From Gammaproteobacteria bacterium (GTDB lineage Bacteria; Pseudomonadota; Gammaproteobacteria; Pseudomonadales; Halieaceae), in contig JAUIMF010000007.1 of assembly GCA_030433415.1 (NCBI GenBank), positions 1 through 64,000 of the forward strand: a stretch of DNA of 64,000 nt, given 5' to 3'. Both the position numbers and the translations under genes were made by a program. The notes below the pieces were generated by a model. The model saw only the letters and a list, made by a program, of their open reading frames with translations, was not told the origin of the DNA and did no database searches. Numbering within the stretch: the first letter of the stretch is position 1; each line of letters opens with the position of its first letter. Of the stretch, positions 18,453 to 26,775 are shown in pieces.

Positions 18453-20057
18453 TTAAGACGAGGGCGAGGCGCTGATGCGCTTACCCTTGCGACCTGCCGA
18501 AGCGGACCGGCCAGTTTTCGCGGCGCGGGACGAGCGGGAGCCGGCGGCCTGTTTTTTTACTGCCGCGCTGTCAAGCCACTGTTCTTCGCGAGCTTCGAAC
18601 TCGTGGAGAATTCGATCAAGGCAGCGCCCGATACGCGTAGTGCTTTCGATCATGGGCACCTTGGGCCAGGTTGCCCGCTCTCCGGCCCGGAACAGCTCGA
18701 GCATCTCCTCCCGGTTCATCATTCTCAGGATTTTCCCAAGAGAGCTGTAACCGTAATCCGGAAATATGTTGATATCCCCCGTAAACCGCTGGTCGATCAA
18801 CCCATTGATCATATTCATCGCGGAACCGACGGTGGCGGGTACGCCACGCCGGCGCTGCAGCGCGTCAAACACGCCGCGCACCACCTGCTTGGTCGCCGCC
18901 ACACTCGCGTCTGATAAGGTTTTCTGCAGTCCTCCATCGATACCTTCTTCGCGGCCCAGGCCCGGCATCACCTGACTGACAATAAAGTGGTTCACACCAT
19001 AGAGGCGAGCGAGCCGTTTGGCTGGCAGGTCCTGCGACAAAGAGCCATCGATCCAGCGACGCCCGGGTAGATAGTCCTCAATGACTCCCTCGTCATTCCG
19101 TGCCCGTAATTGCACCGGCGGGAATATGCCCGGCAACGCGGAGCTGGCCATCACCGCCGAAAGAATCGTCACATTGGGCGAGGCTATGTGGTTGAGCAAC
19201 CGCGAAGTCTGGTGCGGCTCGGCGGGAGAAATCGTGATGTTGATTGCCCGTCCGGTTTTCTCGTAGGCCTCTAGGAAAGTCATATCAGGAATAAACCGCT
19301 GCATGTCGCTCTTCACGGCATCGACATCAACCTTCTCACGGCGAAAAAATCCGAGCTTGATGTTGTTGCGATTCGACGTGAGGGCGTCCGCGAGATAGCC
19401 CTCGTCAAAAAGCGACAGAAACTCCTGGTCGGAACGCGTGCCAAGGATTGCCACAACGAAGGCACCCGCACTGGCGCCCGAAATCACCTCGGGGCAAAGG
19501 CCCTGCTGAATCAGGGCTCGCAGCACGCCAAGGTGAAAGTACCCAAGCGTACCGCCACCGGAGAGCATGAGCGCCGATCGGCCGTAGCAATGGCTTGCCC
19601 GCTGAAAAAAGTGCAGGCGCTCGCCGAGGGGAATTTCATCGGCATGGGAGGACGCGAGGTAGTCCAGAGAGTCGCAGATCGCGTCCATGTAATCACTGAT
19701 CAGGTCCTTGGACCCGGACAGCGCACGACGATAGAGCGCCGCCTGTCCCATCCCGCCCATATTGCCGTGAATCCCCTCGTTCAGGGCGAACAACAGGCGA
19801 CGGGCGTCGCCGACGCGGCGCAGCTTACGCAGCCGCAAAAGCCGGGATTCGATGCTGCCATGGTCGTACAGATGGGTTTCGTCGCGCTGGCGCCACTCCA
19901 TAGCACCCGAGAGTTTGTCGTGGGCGCGCGCATTCGCCATCCACTCCTCGAAGGTGACGGCGCTGTCCATTTCCATTTCCAGGCGCGTCAGCTCCCGGGC
20001 CGTGCGGCTCGTATACCGGCGCAGATTGTTCACCTGCCAGGCGCGAGGCATCCTCAT
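18453..20057 (-). CDS. Patatin-like phospholipase/lipase with DUF3336-type N-terminus
   Basis: A 534-residue protein. The N-terminal ~150 residues match the DUF3336 region found on triacylglycerol-lipase patatins. The patatin domain follows with oxyanion loop SGGGTLG (about 166-172), nucleophile Ser196 in GASAG, and the dyad Asp in RWIDGSLSQDLP (about residue 339). Relatives (yeast Tgl3/4/5-type, mycobacterial lipases) hydrolyse stored triacylglycerol or phospholipid. The C-terminal ~35 residues are basic (KKQAAGSRSSRAAKTGR...), like the neighbouring acyltransferase. First gene of the minus-strand lipid operon, divergent from the wax ester synthase gene. Confidence 0.88.
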   Translation of the reverse strand: MRMPRAWQVNNLRRYTSRTARELTRLEMEMDSAVTFEEWMANARAHDKLSGAMEWRQRDETHLYDHGSIESRLLRLRKLRRVGDARRLLFALNEGIHGNMGGMGQAALYRRALSGSKDLISDYMDAICDSLDYLASSHADEIPLGERLHFFQRASHCYGRSALMLSGGGTLGYFHLGVLRALIQQGLCPEVISGASAGAFVVAILGTRSDQEFLSLFDEGYLADALTSNRNNIKLGFFRREKVDVDAVKSDMQRFIPDMTFLEAYEKTGRAINITISPAEPHQTSRLLNHIASPNVTILSAVMASSALPGIFPPVQLRARNDEGVIEDYLPGRRWIDGSLSQDLPAKRLARLYGVNHFIVSQVMPGLGREEGIDGGLQKTLSDASVAATKQVVRGVFDALQRRRGVPATVGSAMNMINGLIDQRFTGDINIFPDYGYSSLGKILRMMNREEMLELFRAGERATWPKVPMIESTTRIGRCLDRILHEFEAREEQWLDSAAVKKQAAGSRSSRAAKTGRSASAGRKGKRISASPSS

Positions 20058-20118
20058 GAATTCGGGTCCGGGGCTATTTTCATACGCTCATGCTAGCAAG
20101 GCGCCGAGAGACTCCATC

Positions 20119-20132
20119 TAATCCAATTGAAC
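20119..20132 (+). repeat. 14-bp intergenic motif, copy 2
   Basis: Exact copy of the 13725-13738 motif TAATCCAATTGAAC, 60 nt upstream of the wax ester synthase start and inside the divergent promoter region shared with the patatin gene. Candidate shared regulatory site. Confidence 0.4.
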
Positions 20133-20192
20133 ATTGCCAAACCCACGGTTCAGAGCCCACCCTATCTTTATCTACAGACCGGAGTCAGGGTC

Positions 20193-21659
20193 ATGGAACA
20201 GCTTTCAGGGCTCGACGCGACGTTTATTCACTCGGAGTTGAAAGGCCTGCCCCAGCATATTGGCGGGGTAACGATCTACAACCCGGCCACCGCATCCGGC
20301 GGCCGCGTCACCTTCGACGACATCCTCGCGATGCTGCGTAACCGGGTGCACCTGTCGCCGATCTTTACGCGCAAGCTGGCGTCAGTACCCCTGGGACTTG
20401 GCCAGCCTTACTGGGTTGCAGACCCGGACTTCGACATTGAGTACCACGTGCGTCACGCCGCGCTGCCAGCCCCGGGAGACTGGTCTCAGCTTTGCGCCCT
20501 TGCAAGCCGTCTCCATGCCCGCCCCCTGTCGCGGGAACACCCGCTCTGGGAGATCTACATCATCGAGGGCCTGAACGCGATCGACCGTGTACCCAGGGGT
20601 AGTATTGCCATGCTCCTCAAGGTGCATCACGCCGCCATGGACGGCGCCACCGGCCCCCTGTTCATGAATGTCATGCATGATCTGTCCCCAGAGGTGCAGG
20701 TCTACGATGTGCAGCCCGCGCCAGCGCAGGAATCACCATCGCCGGTACGCATGCTGGGCAAGGCCTATATCGACGCACTGCGCCTGCCCCTGCGTACCCT
20801 CTCGTTTCTCAAATCGGCCCTGCCTTCGGTACAGCGAGTGCGCCGTGGTCTGAAACATCACGAGTTCGAAAAAGCCGCCGAGTCGCCGCCCACGCGGTTT
20901 CAGGGATCGATTTCAGGTGACCGCGTCGTCAACGCCACCCGCTTTGATTTTGGCGATGTGAGGGCGATCAAGAACACCGTGAGCGGAGCAACGATCAATG
21001 ACGTCATGCTCGCCGTTATCGGCGGAGCGCTGCGCCGTTATCTTGAGCACCACGAGGAACTGCCCACCGAAAGCCTGAACGCCGGCTGTCCCATTGATGT
21101 GCGCGACGAGTCAGAAAGATCCACCGGCGGCAATATGATCGGCCTGATGACGGTCGGCCTGGGCAGCGATATTGCCAACCCCATGGAGCGCCTGCGCAGC
21201 GTCAGCCACCATTCCCGCGACGCCAAAGCCTACGCCCAGGCCCTGGGGCCAAAGCTGGGCGTGGACATTACGGACCTGGTGCCCGGTGCGGTGATGGCGG
21301 TCGCGCTGCGCACTGCCGCCGCGACGGGTCTGATGGAGTCGTCGATCATGTGCAACACCGTGGTCACCAACGTTCCCGGCGCACCCTTTCAGTTGTATCT
21401 GTGCGGCGCTGAAATGGTCGACGGCTTCTCTATGGGTCCGCTGATGCCGAACATCGGGTTGTTTCACGTCGTATACAGCTCGGTGCAGAACAAGCAAGGC
21501 ACCCTGACCCTCTCGATCACCGCCTGCCCAAAAATGCTGCCCGATAGCGATTTCTATATCGACTGTCTGCAATCGAGTTTTACAGAAATGATGCAGGCAT
21601 CTCGAAAACAGCAGCGATCCAAAGCCCGGGCAAAAAGAACGCGGAAAGCCAAATCATGA
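20193..21659 (+). CDS. Wax ester synthase / diacylglycerol acyltransferase (WS/DGAT)
   Basis: A 488-residue protein from ATG 20193, chosen because GGAG lies 8 nt upstream and family members start MEQLSGLDATF; an ORF from 20127 is longer but unsupported. The catalytic HHxxxDG motif is HHAAMDG (His145, His146, Asp150). A PLW motif (HPLWEIYII) and the C-terminal NVPGAPFQLYLCGAEM block, typical of this class, are also present. These enzymes esterify long-chain acyl-CoA with fatty alcohol or diacylglycerol to make storage wax esters or triacylglycerol. The last ~18 residues are strongly basic (RKQQRSKARAKRTRKAKS). Its stop overlaps the next ATG (ATGA), so translation is coupled. Confidence 0.92.
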   Translation: MEQLSGLDATFIHSELKGLPQHIGGVTIYNPATASGGRVTFDDILAMLRNRVHLSPIFTRKLASVPLGLGQPYWVADPDFDIEYHVRHAALPAPGDWSQLCALASRLHARPLSREHPLWEIYIIEGLNAIDRVPRGSIAMLLKVHHAAMDGATGPLFMNVMHDLSPEVQVYDVQPAPAQESPSPVRMLGKAYIDALRLPLRTLSFLKSALPSVQRVRRGLKHHEFEKAAESPPTRFQGSISGDRVVNATRFDFGDVRAIKNTVSGATINDVMLAVIGGALRRYLEHHEELPTESLNAGCPIDVRDESERSTGGNMIGLMTVGLGSDIANPMERLRSVSHHSRDAKAYAQALGPKLGVDITDLVPGAVMAVALRTAAATGLMESSIMCNTVVTNVPGAPFQLYLCGAEMVDGFSMGPLMPNIGLFHVVYSSVQNKQGTLTLSITACPKMLPDSDFYIDCLQSSFTEMMQASRKQQRSKARAKRTRKAKS

Positions 21660-22669
21660 GCAACATTCACACGCTGGTCATTGGTGGCACGGGATATCTC
21701 GGCCGATACATCGTCGATTCCCTGCGCGCGCGGAAACATCGGGTATCGGTATTGAGTCGCAGCAGTCAGCGAGCGAAGGCGATGCTGCCCCGAGGGGTTC
21801 GCCTGATTGAAGGAGATCTCGCCTCGCTGAGCGACGCCGGGCTGGCACGCATTTTTCGCGACCAGGAGAATCTGGTTTTCGCTGCCGGTGTAGACGAGCG
21901 CGTCGAGCCCGACGGGGACCCATTGGCATTTTACCGACGAGAGAATGTGGATCGGGTCAAGCGCATTCTCGAGGCTGCCGGTGACGGGGGGGTACGGCGT
22001 GTTGCGCTGCTGAATTCCATTTTCTCTACCCTCGATCGTTTGCGCCCGGATGTCGGTCTCGCCCGCCATCATCCTTACATTGCCTCGAGGGTGGAGCAGC
22101 GGGATATGGCCCTGGCGGTTGCCCGGGGTCGCTTCACCATGACCGTGCTCGAAATACCCTGGGTGTTTGGAGATGCCCGGGGAGAAGAATCCCAGTGGTC
22201 GTCGCTGGTGCAGTTTGCTCGTACAACACCGCGGCTCTTTGTTCCGCGCGGAGGCACCGTCGTCATCAGCGCGGGAAATGTGGGCGAGGCTACCGCCGGT
22301 GCCCTCGCGCTTCCCAGGCGCAGCTCTGCTGTACCCATCGGAGACCGTTGGATGAGTTGGGAGGAGCTGCTGGGAAGCCTGGTAGCCGTCTGTGGACGCG
22401 ATGCACTGCCCGTGTCACGGATACCCGACCGCCTGCTGGTGCAGTTCAACGAACTGAGCGGCCTCGGCCAGAAGCTGTTCCGGCTTCGGTCCGGCCTGGA
22501 CTACGGGCGCATGCATGAGTTTCTGCTCGATGACGAGCCAATCAATCTGCGCACGTCGCAGAAGAAACTGGGCTACGCGCCGACCGATATTCAGCGCGCG
22601 CTCGCCGAAACCGCGGCCAACGTGCCCGAATCCCGGGCAATCAAGGCATTGCGAAGCCTGATGGGTTAA
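21656..22669 (+). CDS. NAD(P)-dependent epimerase/SDR-like protein with atypical active site
   Basis: A 337-residue extended SDR/NmrA-like protein. The cofactor motif is VIGGTGYLGRYI (residues 8-19) and the following SRSSQRAK favours NADP. Where extended SDRs have YxxxK, this protein reads HPYIASRVEQRD, i.e. Tyr-x3-Arg, so the catalytic lysine appears replaced. It is translationally coupled to the wax ester synthase gene by an ATGA overlap. It may be a reductase supplying an alcohol, a non-catalytic NADP sensor, or a lipid-modifying SDR. Function not established. Confidence 0.7.
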   Translation: MSNIHTLVIGGTGYLGRYIVDSLRARKHRVSVLSRSSQRAKAMLPRGVRLIEGDLASLSDAGLARIFRDQENLVFAAGVDERVEPDGDPLAFYRRENVDRVKRILEAAGDGGVRRVALLNSIFSTLDRLRPDVGLARHHPYIASRVEQRDMALAVARGRFTMTVLEIPWVFGDARGEESQWSSLVQFARTTPRLFVPRGGTVVISAGNVGEATAGALALPRRSSAVPIGDRWMSWEELLGSLVAVCGRDALPVSRIPDRLLVQFNELSGLGQKLFRLRSGLDYGRMHEFLLDDEPINLRTSQKKLGYAPTDIQRALAETAANVPESRAIKALRSLMG

Positions 22670-22683
22670 CCTGCGCGCATCAC

Positions 22684-23475
22684 TCAGGCACGCTGGGAGC
22701 TGACGGAGACCACCTCGCCGGTCATGTAGGAACTGTAGTCACTGGCGAGAAACACGATCACGTTGGCCACTTCCCAGCACTCGGCGCCACGACCGTAGGC
22801 TTCCCGCGACTCCAGTTCAGCGAGAAAATCCGCCGGCGCTGAGCGGCGCAGAAAATCGTGCACCGCAAAGCTCGGTGACACGGCGTTGATTCGCACGCCC
22901 AACTCCACCGCCTCCATGGCCGCGCAGCGCGTGAATGCCATCACCCCGGCCTTGGCCGCCGCGTAGTGGCTCTGCTCCACCTGGGCCCGCCAACCCAGCA
23001 CCGACGCGTTGTTCACAATGACGCCACTGCCCTGCCGCCCCATGACGCGCAGCATTTCTCGCGTCATGCGAAAGGTGCTTTTCAGCGTAATGTCCTGTAC
23101 CCGGTCCCAATCGTCGTCGGTCATGTCCAGCAGCGCCTTCGCGGCACCGAAACCGGCGTTGTTTACCAGAACATCCACCTGGGGAAACTCGTCATCCGCG
23201 CGCTTAACCAGCGCCTCTATGGCGTCGGCCGAGCTTACATCGCAAACCTGCGCGACCACCGGCACACCGGTACGCTTCTCGATCTCATCGCGAGCCGCAT
23301 TCAGTCGCCCTTCGTGAATGTCGCTGATGAGTAGACCGGTCGCGCCCTCTTCGGCGATTTTCAGGGCCGTCGAAAATCCGATCCCCGCGCCCGCCGCTGC
23401 GGTTACCACCGCGTGCTTACCCTGTAACAGGCCATGACCCGGGACGTACTCGGGAGGCGTCTTGAGTCTGCTCAT
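22684..23475 (-). CDS. SDR, IpdF-like (steroid C/D-ring degradation type)
   Basis: A classical SDR of 263 residues with an unusual cofactor motif TAAAGAGIG (most SDRs have TGxxxGIG), NNAGFG, a catalytic Ser in NNASVLG and Tyr/Lys in YAAAKAG. An N-terminal PGHGLLQGK extension plus TAAAGxGIG is, from memory, characteristic of IpdF (Rv3559c-type), a hydroxy-acyl-CoA dehydrogenase for steroid rings C/D. It lies 38 nt downstream of an ACAD pair; in Mycobacterium tuberculosis ipdF is likewise next to fadE30 (ipdE1). The assignment rests on motif memory plus context; a side-chain role is the alternative. Last gene of the eight-gene operon A. Confidence 0.75.
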   Translation of the reverse strand: MSRLKTPPEYVPGHGLLQGKHAVVTAAAGAGIGFSTALKIAEEGATGLLISDIHEGRLNAARDEIEKRTGVPVVAQVCDVSSADAIEALVKRADDEFPQVDVLVNNAGFGAAKALLDMTDDDWDRVQDITLKSTFRMTREMLRVMGRQGSGVIVNNASVLGWRAQVEQSHYAAAKAGVMAFTRCAAMEAVELGVRINAVSPSFAVHDFLRRSAPADFLAELESREAYGRGAECWEVANVIVFLASDYSSYMTGEVVSVSSQRA

Positions 23476-23513
23476 AGCAAAGTTCCCTGATTATCGTGAC
23501 CCGTCGCCACTGC

Positions 23514-24695
23514 TCAGCGGGGGCGGAGTTCGCGGGGCATGCCCAGACCGCGCTCGGCAATAATGTTGCGCTGAATCTGGTTGGTGCCTCCATAAATCGT
23601 ATCGGAGCGCGAGAACAGAAACAGGGACTGGAGCCGGCTCAGATCGTAGTCGCCATTCTCACCCAGCAGTTCTGCATCAGGACCCAGCACATCCATAGCA
23701 AGCTCACCCAGATCGCGATGCCAGGTGGCCCAGTGCAACTTGTATACCAGCGCCTCGCGCTGCAGGCTGCCATCCTCTCCGCCGGAGAGCATGCGCATTG
23801 CGTTGTAACGCATCGTACGCAGGCCCAGGTGCGCCTGGGCCAGACGCTGGCGTAGCAGGGGGTTTTTCGCCGCGCCATTTTTGCGGGCGATGGTGACGAT
23901 CGCGTCCAACTCATTCTGAAACAGCATCTGCTGACCCAGGGTAGAAACGCCCCGTTCAAAGCCCAGCAGCGCCATCGCGATCTTCCAGCCTTCGCCAGGT
24001 TCGCCAACGATATCGGCGGCCACGGCGTTCTCGAAGAACACCTCGTTGAACTCCGCCGTGCCCGTTATCTGCACAATGGGGCGCACGTCGACGCCCGGCT
24101 GATCCATGGCGACCAGAAAAAAGCCCAGCCCTTTGTTGCCGACCGACCCCGGGTCCGTGCGTGCAATTACAAAACACCAGTCCGCCTCGTGGGCCAGGCT
24201 GGTCCAGACCTTCTGGCCTGTGATTTTCCATACTCCGTTGTCACACACGGCTTTGCTGCGGACGTTCGCCAGATCCGAGCCTGCGCCGGGCTCACTGTAG
24301 CCCTGACACCAGAACTCCCGGCCTTCGAGAATCGCAGGCAAATATCGCTGTTGCTGCTGCGCGCTGCCGTAGGCGATGAGCGTGGGCGCGGCCAGGCCCT
24401 CACCGATATGCCCCATGCGACCGGGGCCACCCGCGCGCGCATACTCTTCGTGAAAGATCACCTGCTCGGCGATGGAACAGGCGCGACCCCCATGCTGCGA
24501 CGGCCAACCGATGCCCACCCAGCCACCGGCAGCCATGCGCTGCTCCCAGGCTTTGCGCTCGTCGATGAACACATGTTCATCGCCCGGGCCACCGCGATAC
24601 CGGAGGGGTTCAAACTCGCCACACAGATTCTCATCCAGCCACTGGCGAATCTCGGCGCGGAACGCTTCGTTCTCAGGGGAAAAACTCAGCTTCAT
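23514..24695 (-). CDS. Acyl-CoA dehydrogenase, catalytic (alpha) subunit of a heteromeric pair; IpdE1/ChsE-like
   Basis: A 393-residue ACAD with flavin/substrate motifs WCQGYSEPGAGSDLA, KVWTSLAHEADW and the C-terminal GGTNQIQRNIIAERGLG. The acid position used by MCAD (YEGT) reads YGGT, but a glutamate sits in the alternative IVD-type position, Glu247 in LLGFERG. This matches the catalytic subunit of ChsE/IpdE-type alpha2beta2 steroid ACADs. Its ATG overlaps the stop of the partner gene (24692) by 4 nt, as expected for obligate subunits. Proximity to the IpdF-like gene favours an IpdE1 role in ring C/D degradation. Confidence 0.87.
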   Translation of the reverse strand: MKLSFSPENEAFRAEIRQWLDENLCGEFEPLRYRGGPGDEHVFIDERKAWEQRMAAGGWVGIGWPSQHGGRACSIAEQVIFHEEYARAGGPGRMGHIGEGLAAPTLIAYGSAQQQQRYLPAILEGREFWCQGYSEPGAGSDLANVRSKAVCDNGVWKITGQKVWTSLAHEADWCFVIARTDPGSVGNKGLGFFLVAMDQPGVDVRPIVQITGTAEFNEVFFENAVAADIVGEPGEGWKIAMALLGFERGVSTLGQQMLFQNELDAIVTIARKNGAAKNPLLRQRLAQAHLGLRTMRYNAMRMLSGGEDGSLQREALVYKLHWATWHRDLGELAMDVLGPDAELLGENGDYDLSRLQSLFLFSRSDTIYGGTNQIQRNIIAERGLGMPRELRPR

Positions 24696-25852
24696 GACAT
24701 CGCCTCGTCACCATCGAGAATAAATTCTGCGATGCGCTCGCGGTGCCAGTCTGAAGATCCCCACTGCGCGCGCCCCGCCCGGGCGCGTTTGAAATACAAG
24801 TGTATGTCGTATTCCCAGGTAAACCCCACGCCACCGTGCATCTGCAGTGCTTCGCCAGCGTTCTCAAACGCGGCATCACCGGCGCTGGCCTTGGCGATGG
24901 ACGCCGCCTCAGCAAGCTGGGCCGCGGATGCCTGACCCTCGAGGAACGCATCGGCGGTGCAGGCCGCGTAGTACACCGCAGAGCGGGCACATTCACAGCG
25001 CAACATCATATCTGCCGCCTTGTGCTTGAGCGCCTGAAAGCCCGCTACGGGCCGACCAAACTGCTCCCGCTCCAGGGTGTAGGTAACGGCCAGATCCAGG
25101 GAACGCTGCGCAGTGCCGAGCAATTCTGCCGCCAACGCGATGACCCCCAGATCGAGCCCTGCCTGAATCGCAGGCCAGCCGGCACGAGAGCCGTCGAGCA
25201 GATCGTCCTCAGCGACCTGAACCTCGGATAGCTGGAGATGAGCCAGGTCGCGGGTCTGATCCAGACCCGGAGTCTGACGCCGGGTGACACCCTGTGCGTC
25301 CGCCGCCACGCGAAACACCCGCGCGGATTCGGGGCTTTCGGTTTCGTCCAGCGCGACCACCAGCAGCGTGTCCGCTATCGCACCGTCTACGACACTGGCC
25401 AGCTCACCGCGCAGTTCATAACCCGCATCGCCGGGTCGGTAGCGCACACCGCAGCCGCGCAGACCCCAGTCCTTACCGGGCCCCTGCATGCCTACCCCCA
25501 GGGTTGCTTCACCGGCGGCGATTCCAGGCAGCCAATCAGCCTGCTGCTGCTCACCGGCACAGGCGCGTAGCAGACTGACACCGGTACCGAGGGTGGCGAA
25601 AAGCGGAGAGACCAGCAACGTCTCACCTGCCGCCTCATGCACGATCGCCAGCTCGACCCACCCCAGACCCAGGCCTTCGCAGGATTCGGGAATGGTGAGG
25701 GCCTGCCAACCCATCTCGCCGGTCACACGCGCCCAGGCATCGCCCTGACCCGCCATCGCCGCACGTACTGCGGCACTGTCTGAGGCATCGGCAAGAAAAG
25801 CCCTGGCCGTATCCCGGATCATGACCTGCTCGTCGGTAAAGCGAAAATCCAC
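24692..25852 (-). CDS. Acyl-CoA dehydrogenase, non-catalytic (beta) subunit; IpdE2/ChsE-like
   Basis: A 386-residue ACAD-fold protein starting MDFRFTDEQVMIRDTARAFL. It has the C-terminal FAD-binding segment REQFGRPVAGFQALKHKAADM and QMHGGVGFTWEYDIHLYFKRA. Glutamates are absent from both canonical base positions (the helix reads ALAAELLGTAQRSLD), and the central substrate loop is eroded relative to the partner. That fits the beta subunit of a heterotetrameric steroid ACAD, which supplies part of the FAD site only. Overlaps the alpha gene by ATGA; lies 2 nt after the SDR gene. Confidence 0.87.
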   Translation of the reverse strand: MDFRFTDEQVMIRDTARAFLADASDSAAVRAAMAGQGDAWARVTGEMGWQALTIPESCEGLGLGWVELAIVHEAAGETLLVSPLFATLGTGVSLLRACAGEQQQADWLPGIAAGEATLGVGMQGPGKDWGLRGCGVRYRPGDAGYELRGELASVVDGAIADTLLVVALDETESPESARVFRVAADAQGVTRRQTPGLDQTRDLAHLQLSEVQVAEDDLLDGSRAGWPAIQAGLDLGVIALAAELLGTAQRSLDLAVTYTLEREQFGRPVAGFQALKHKAADMMLRCECARSAVYYAACTADAFLEGQASAAQLAEAASIAKASAGDAAFENAGEALQMHGGVGFTWEYDIHLYFKRARAGRAQWGSSDWHRERIAEFILDGDEAMS

Positions 25853-25854
25853 GA

Positions 25855-26739
25855 CTAGCCGGCACCGTAAACCGGCTGCGCCGGTGTCGCCTCGGCGAGC
25901 ATGTCTGCCACCGCGGGTCCGACTTCTTCCGCCGCCCAGGCCTTGTCACCACGCCGGCGAACCGGTCCACGACGCCAGCCGTCAGACACCGACAGCATGT
26001 CACCCTCGGCTTCGAACACGTAGCCAGATACGGCACTCGATGCTTCGCTCACAAGCCAGACCACCAGGGGGGCCACGTTTGCTGGATCAAAGTAATCAAA
26101 CCCCGTGTCGGGCACGGCCATACGCTCCGCAAACACCTCTTCGGTCATGCCTGTGCGGGCCGCTGGTGCCAGGGCGTTCGCCGTCACACCGTAGCGAGCC
26201 AGCTCCGCCGCCTGCACCAGCGTCAGACTGGCAATACCACCCTTGGCCGCGGAGTAGTTGGATTGACCCACGGAACCCTGCAGCCCGGCACCCGAACTGG
26301 TGTTGATAATGCGGGCGACCGGCGTACCACCCTGCTTGGCCAGGCCACGCCAGTAACTGCAGGCATGACGGGTAATACAGAAATGCCCTTTGAGGTGTAC
26401 CGCCATGACCGTGTCCCATTCCTCTTCGCTGAGACTGACAAACATGCGGTCGCGACAGACACCGGCGTTGTTGACCACGGCATGCAGATCGCCAAAGGCG
26501 TCCAGCGCCTCCTGCACTGCCCGGGCACTGTCGGCGAAATCCGTAATATCGGAGTCGTTGGCGACGGCCTCACCACCGGCGTCACGAATGGCCGCCACCG
26601 TGGCATCTGCCGCTGCAGTGTTTATATCGTTGACGACAACCTTCGCGCCCGCAGCCCCCAGCGCCAGGGCGTAGGCACGGCCCAGTCCCCCTCCGGCACC
26701 GGTAATGATAACGACGCGGCCCGAACAAATAGCACTCAT
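25855..26739 (-). CDS. SDR, ChsB1/MFE-2-type 3-hydroxyacyl-CoA dehydrogenase
   Basis: A 294-residue SDR with ITGAGGGLGRAYA, VVVNDIN, NNAGVCRDRMF, catalytic Ser in NTSSGAG and Tyr/Lys in YSAAKGG. The loop HLKGHFCITRHACSYWR and the segment FDPANVAPLVVWLVS are hallmarks of the 17-beta-HSD type 4/MFE-2 dehydrogenase group, which includes mycobacterial ChsB1 (Rv3502c). The expected reaction is NAD-dependent oxidation of a 3-hydroxyacyl-CoA side-chain intermediate. The ~45-residue C-terminal extension is typical. A good AGGAGA site precedes ATG 26739. Lies between the Ltp2-like gene and the ACAD pair in operon A. Confidence 0.85.
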   Translation of the reverse strand: MSAICSGRVVIITGAGGGLGRAYALALGAAGAKVVVNDINTAAADATVAAIRDAGGEAVANDSDITDFADSARAVQEALDAFGDLHAVVNNAGVCRDRMFVSLSEEEWDTVMAVHLKGHFCITRHACSYWRGLAKQGGTPVARIINTSSGAGLQGSVGQSNYSAAKGGIASLTLVQAAELARYGVTANALAPAARTGMTEEVFAERMAVPDTGFDYFDPANVAPLVVWLVSEASSAVSGYVFEAEGDMLSVSDGWRRGPVRRRGDKAWAAEEVGPAVADMLAEATPAQPVYGAG

Positions 26740-26775
26740 GATTCTCTCCTGTGGATGAAACGGCTCAGGGGGCCG

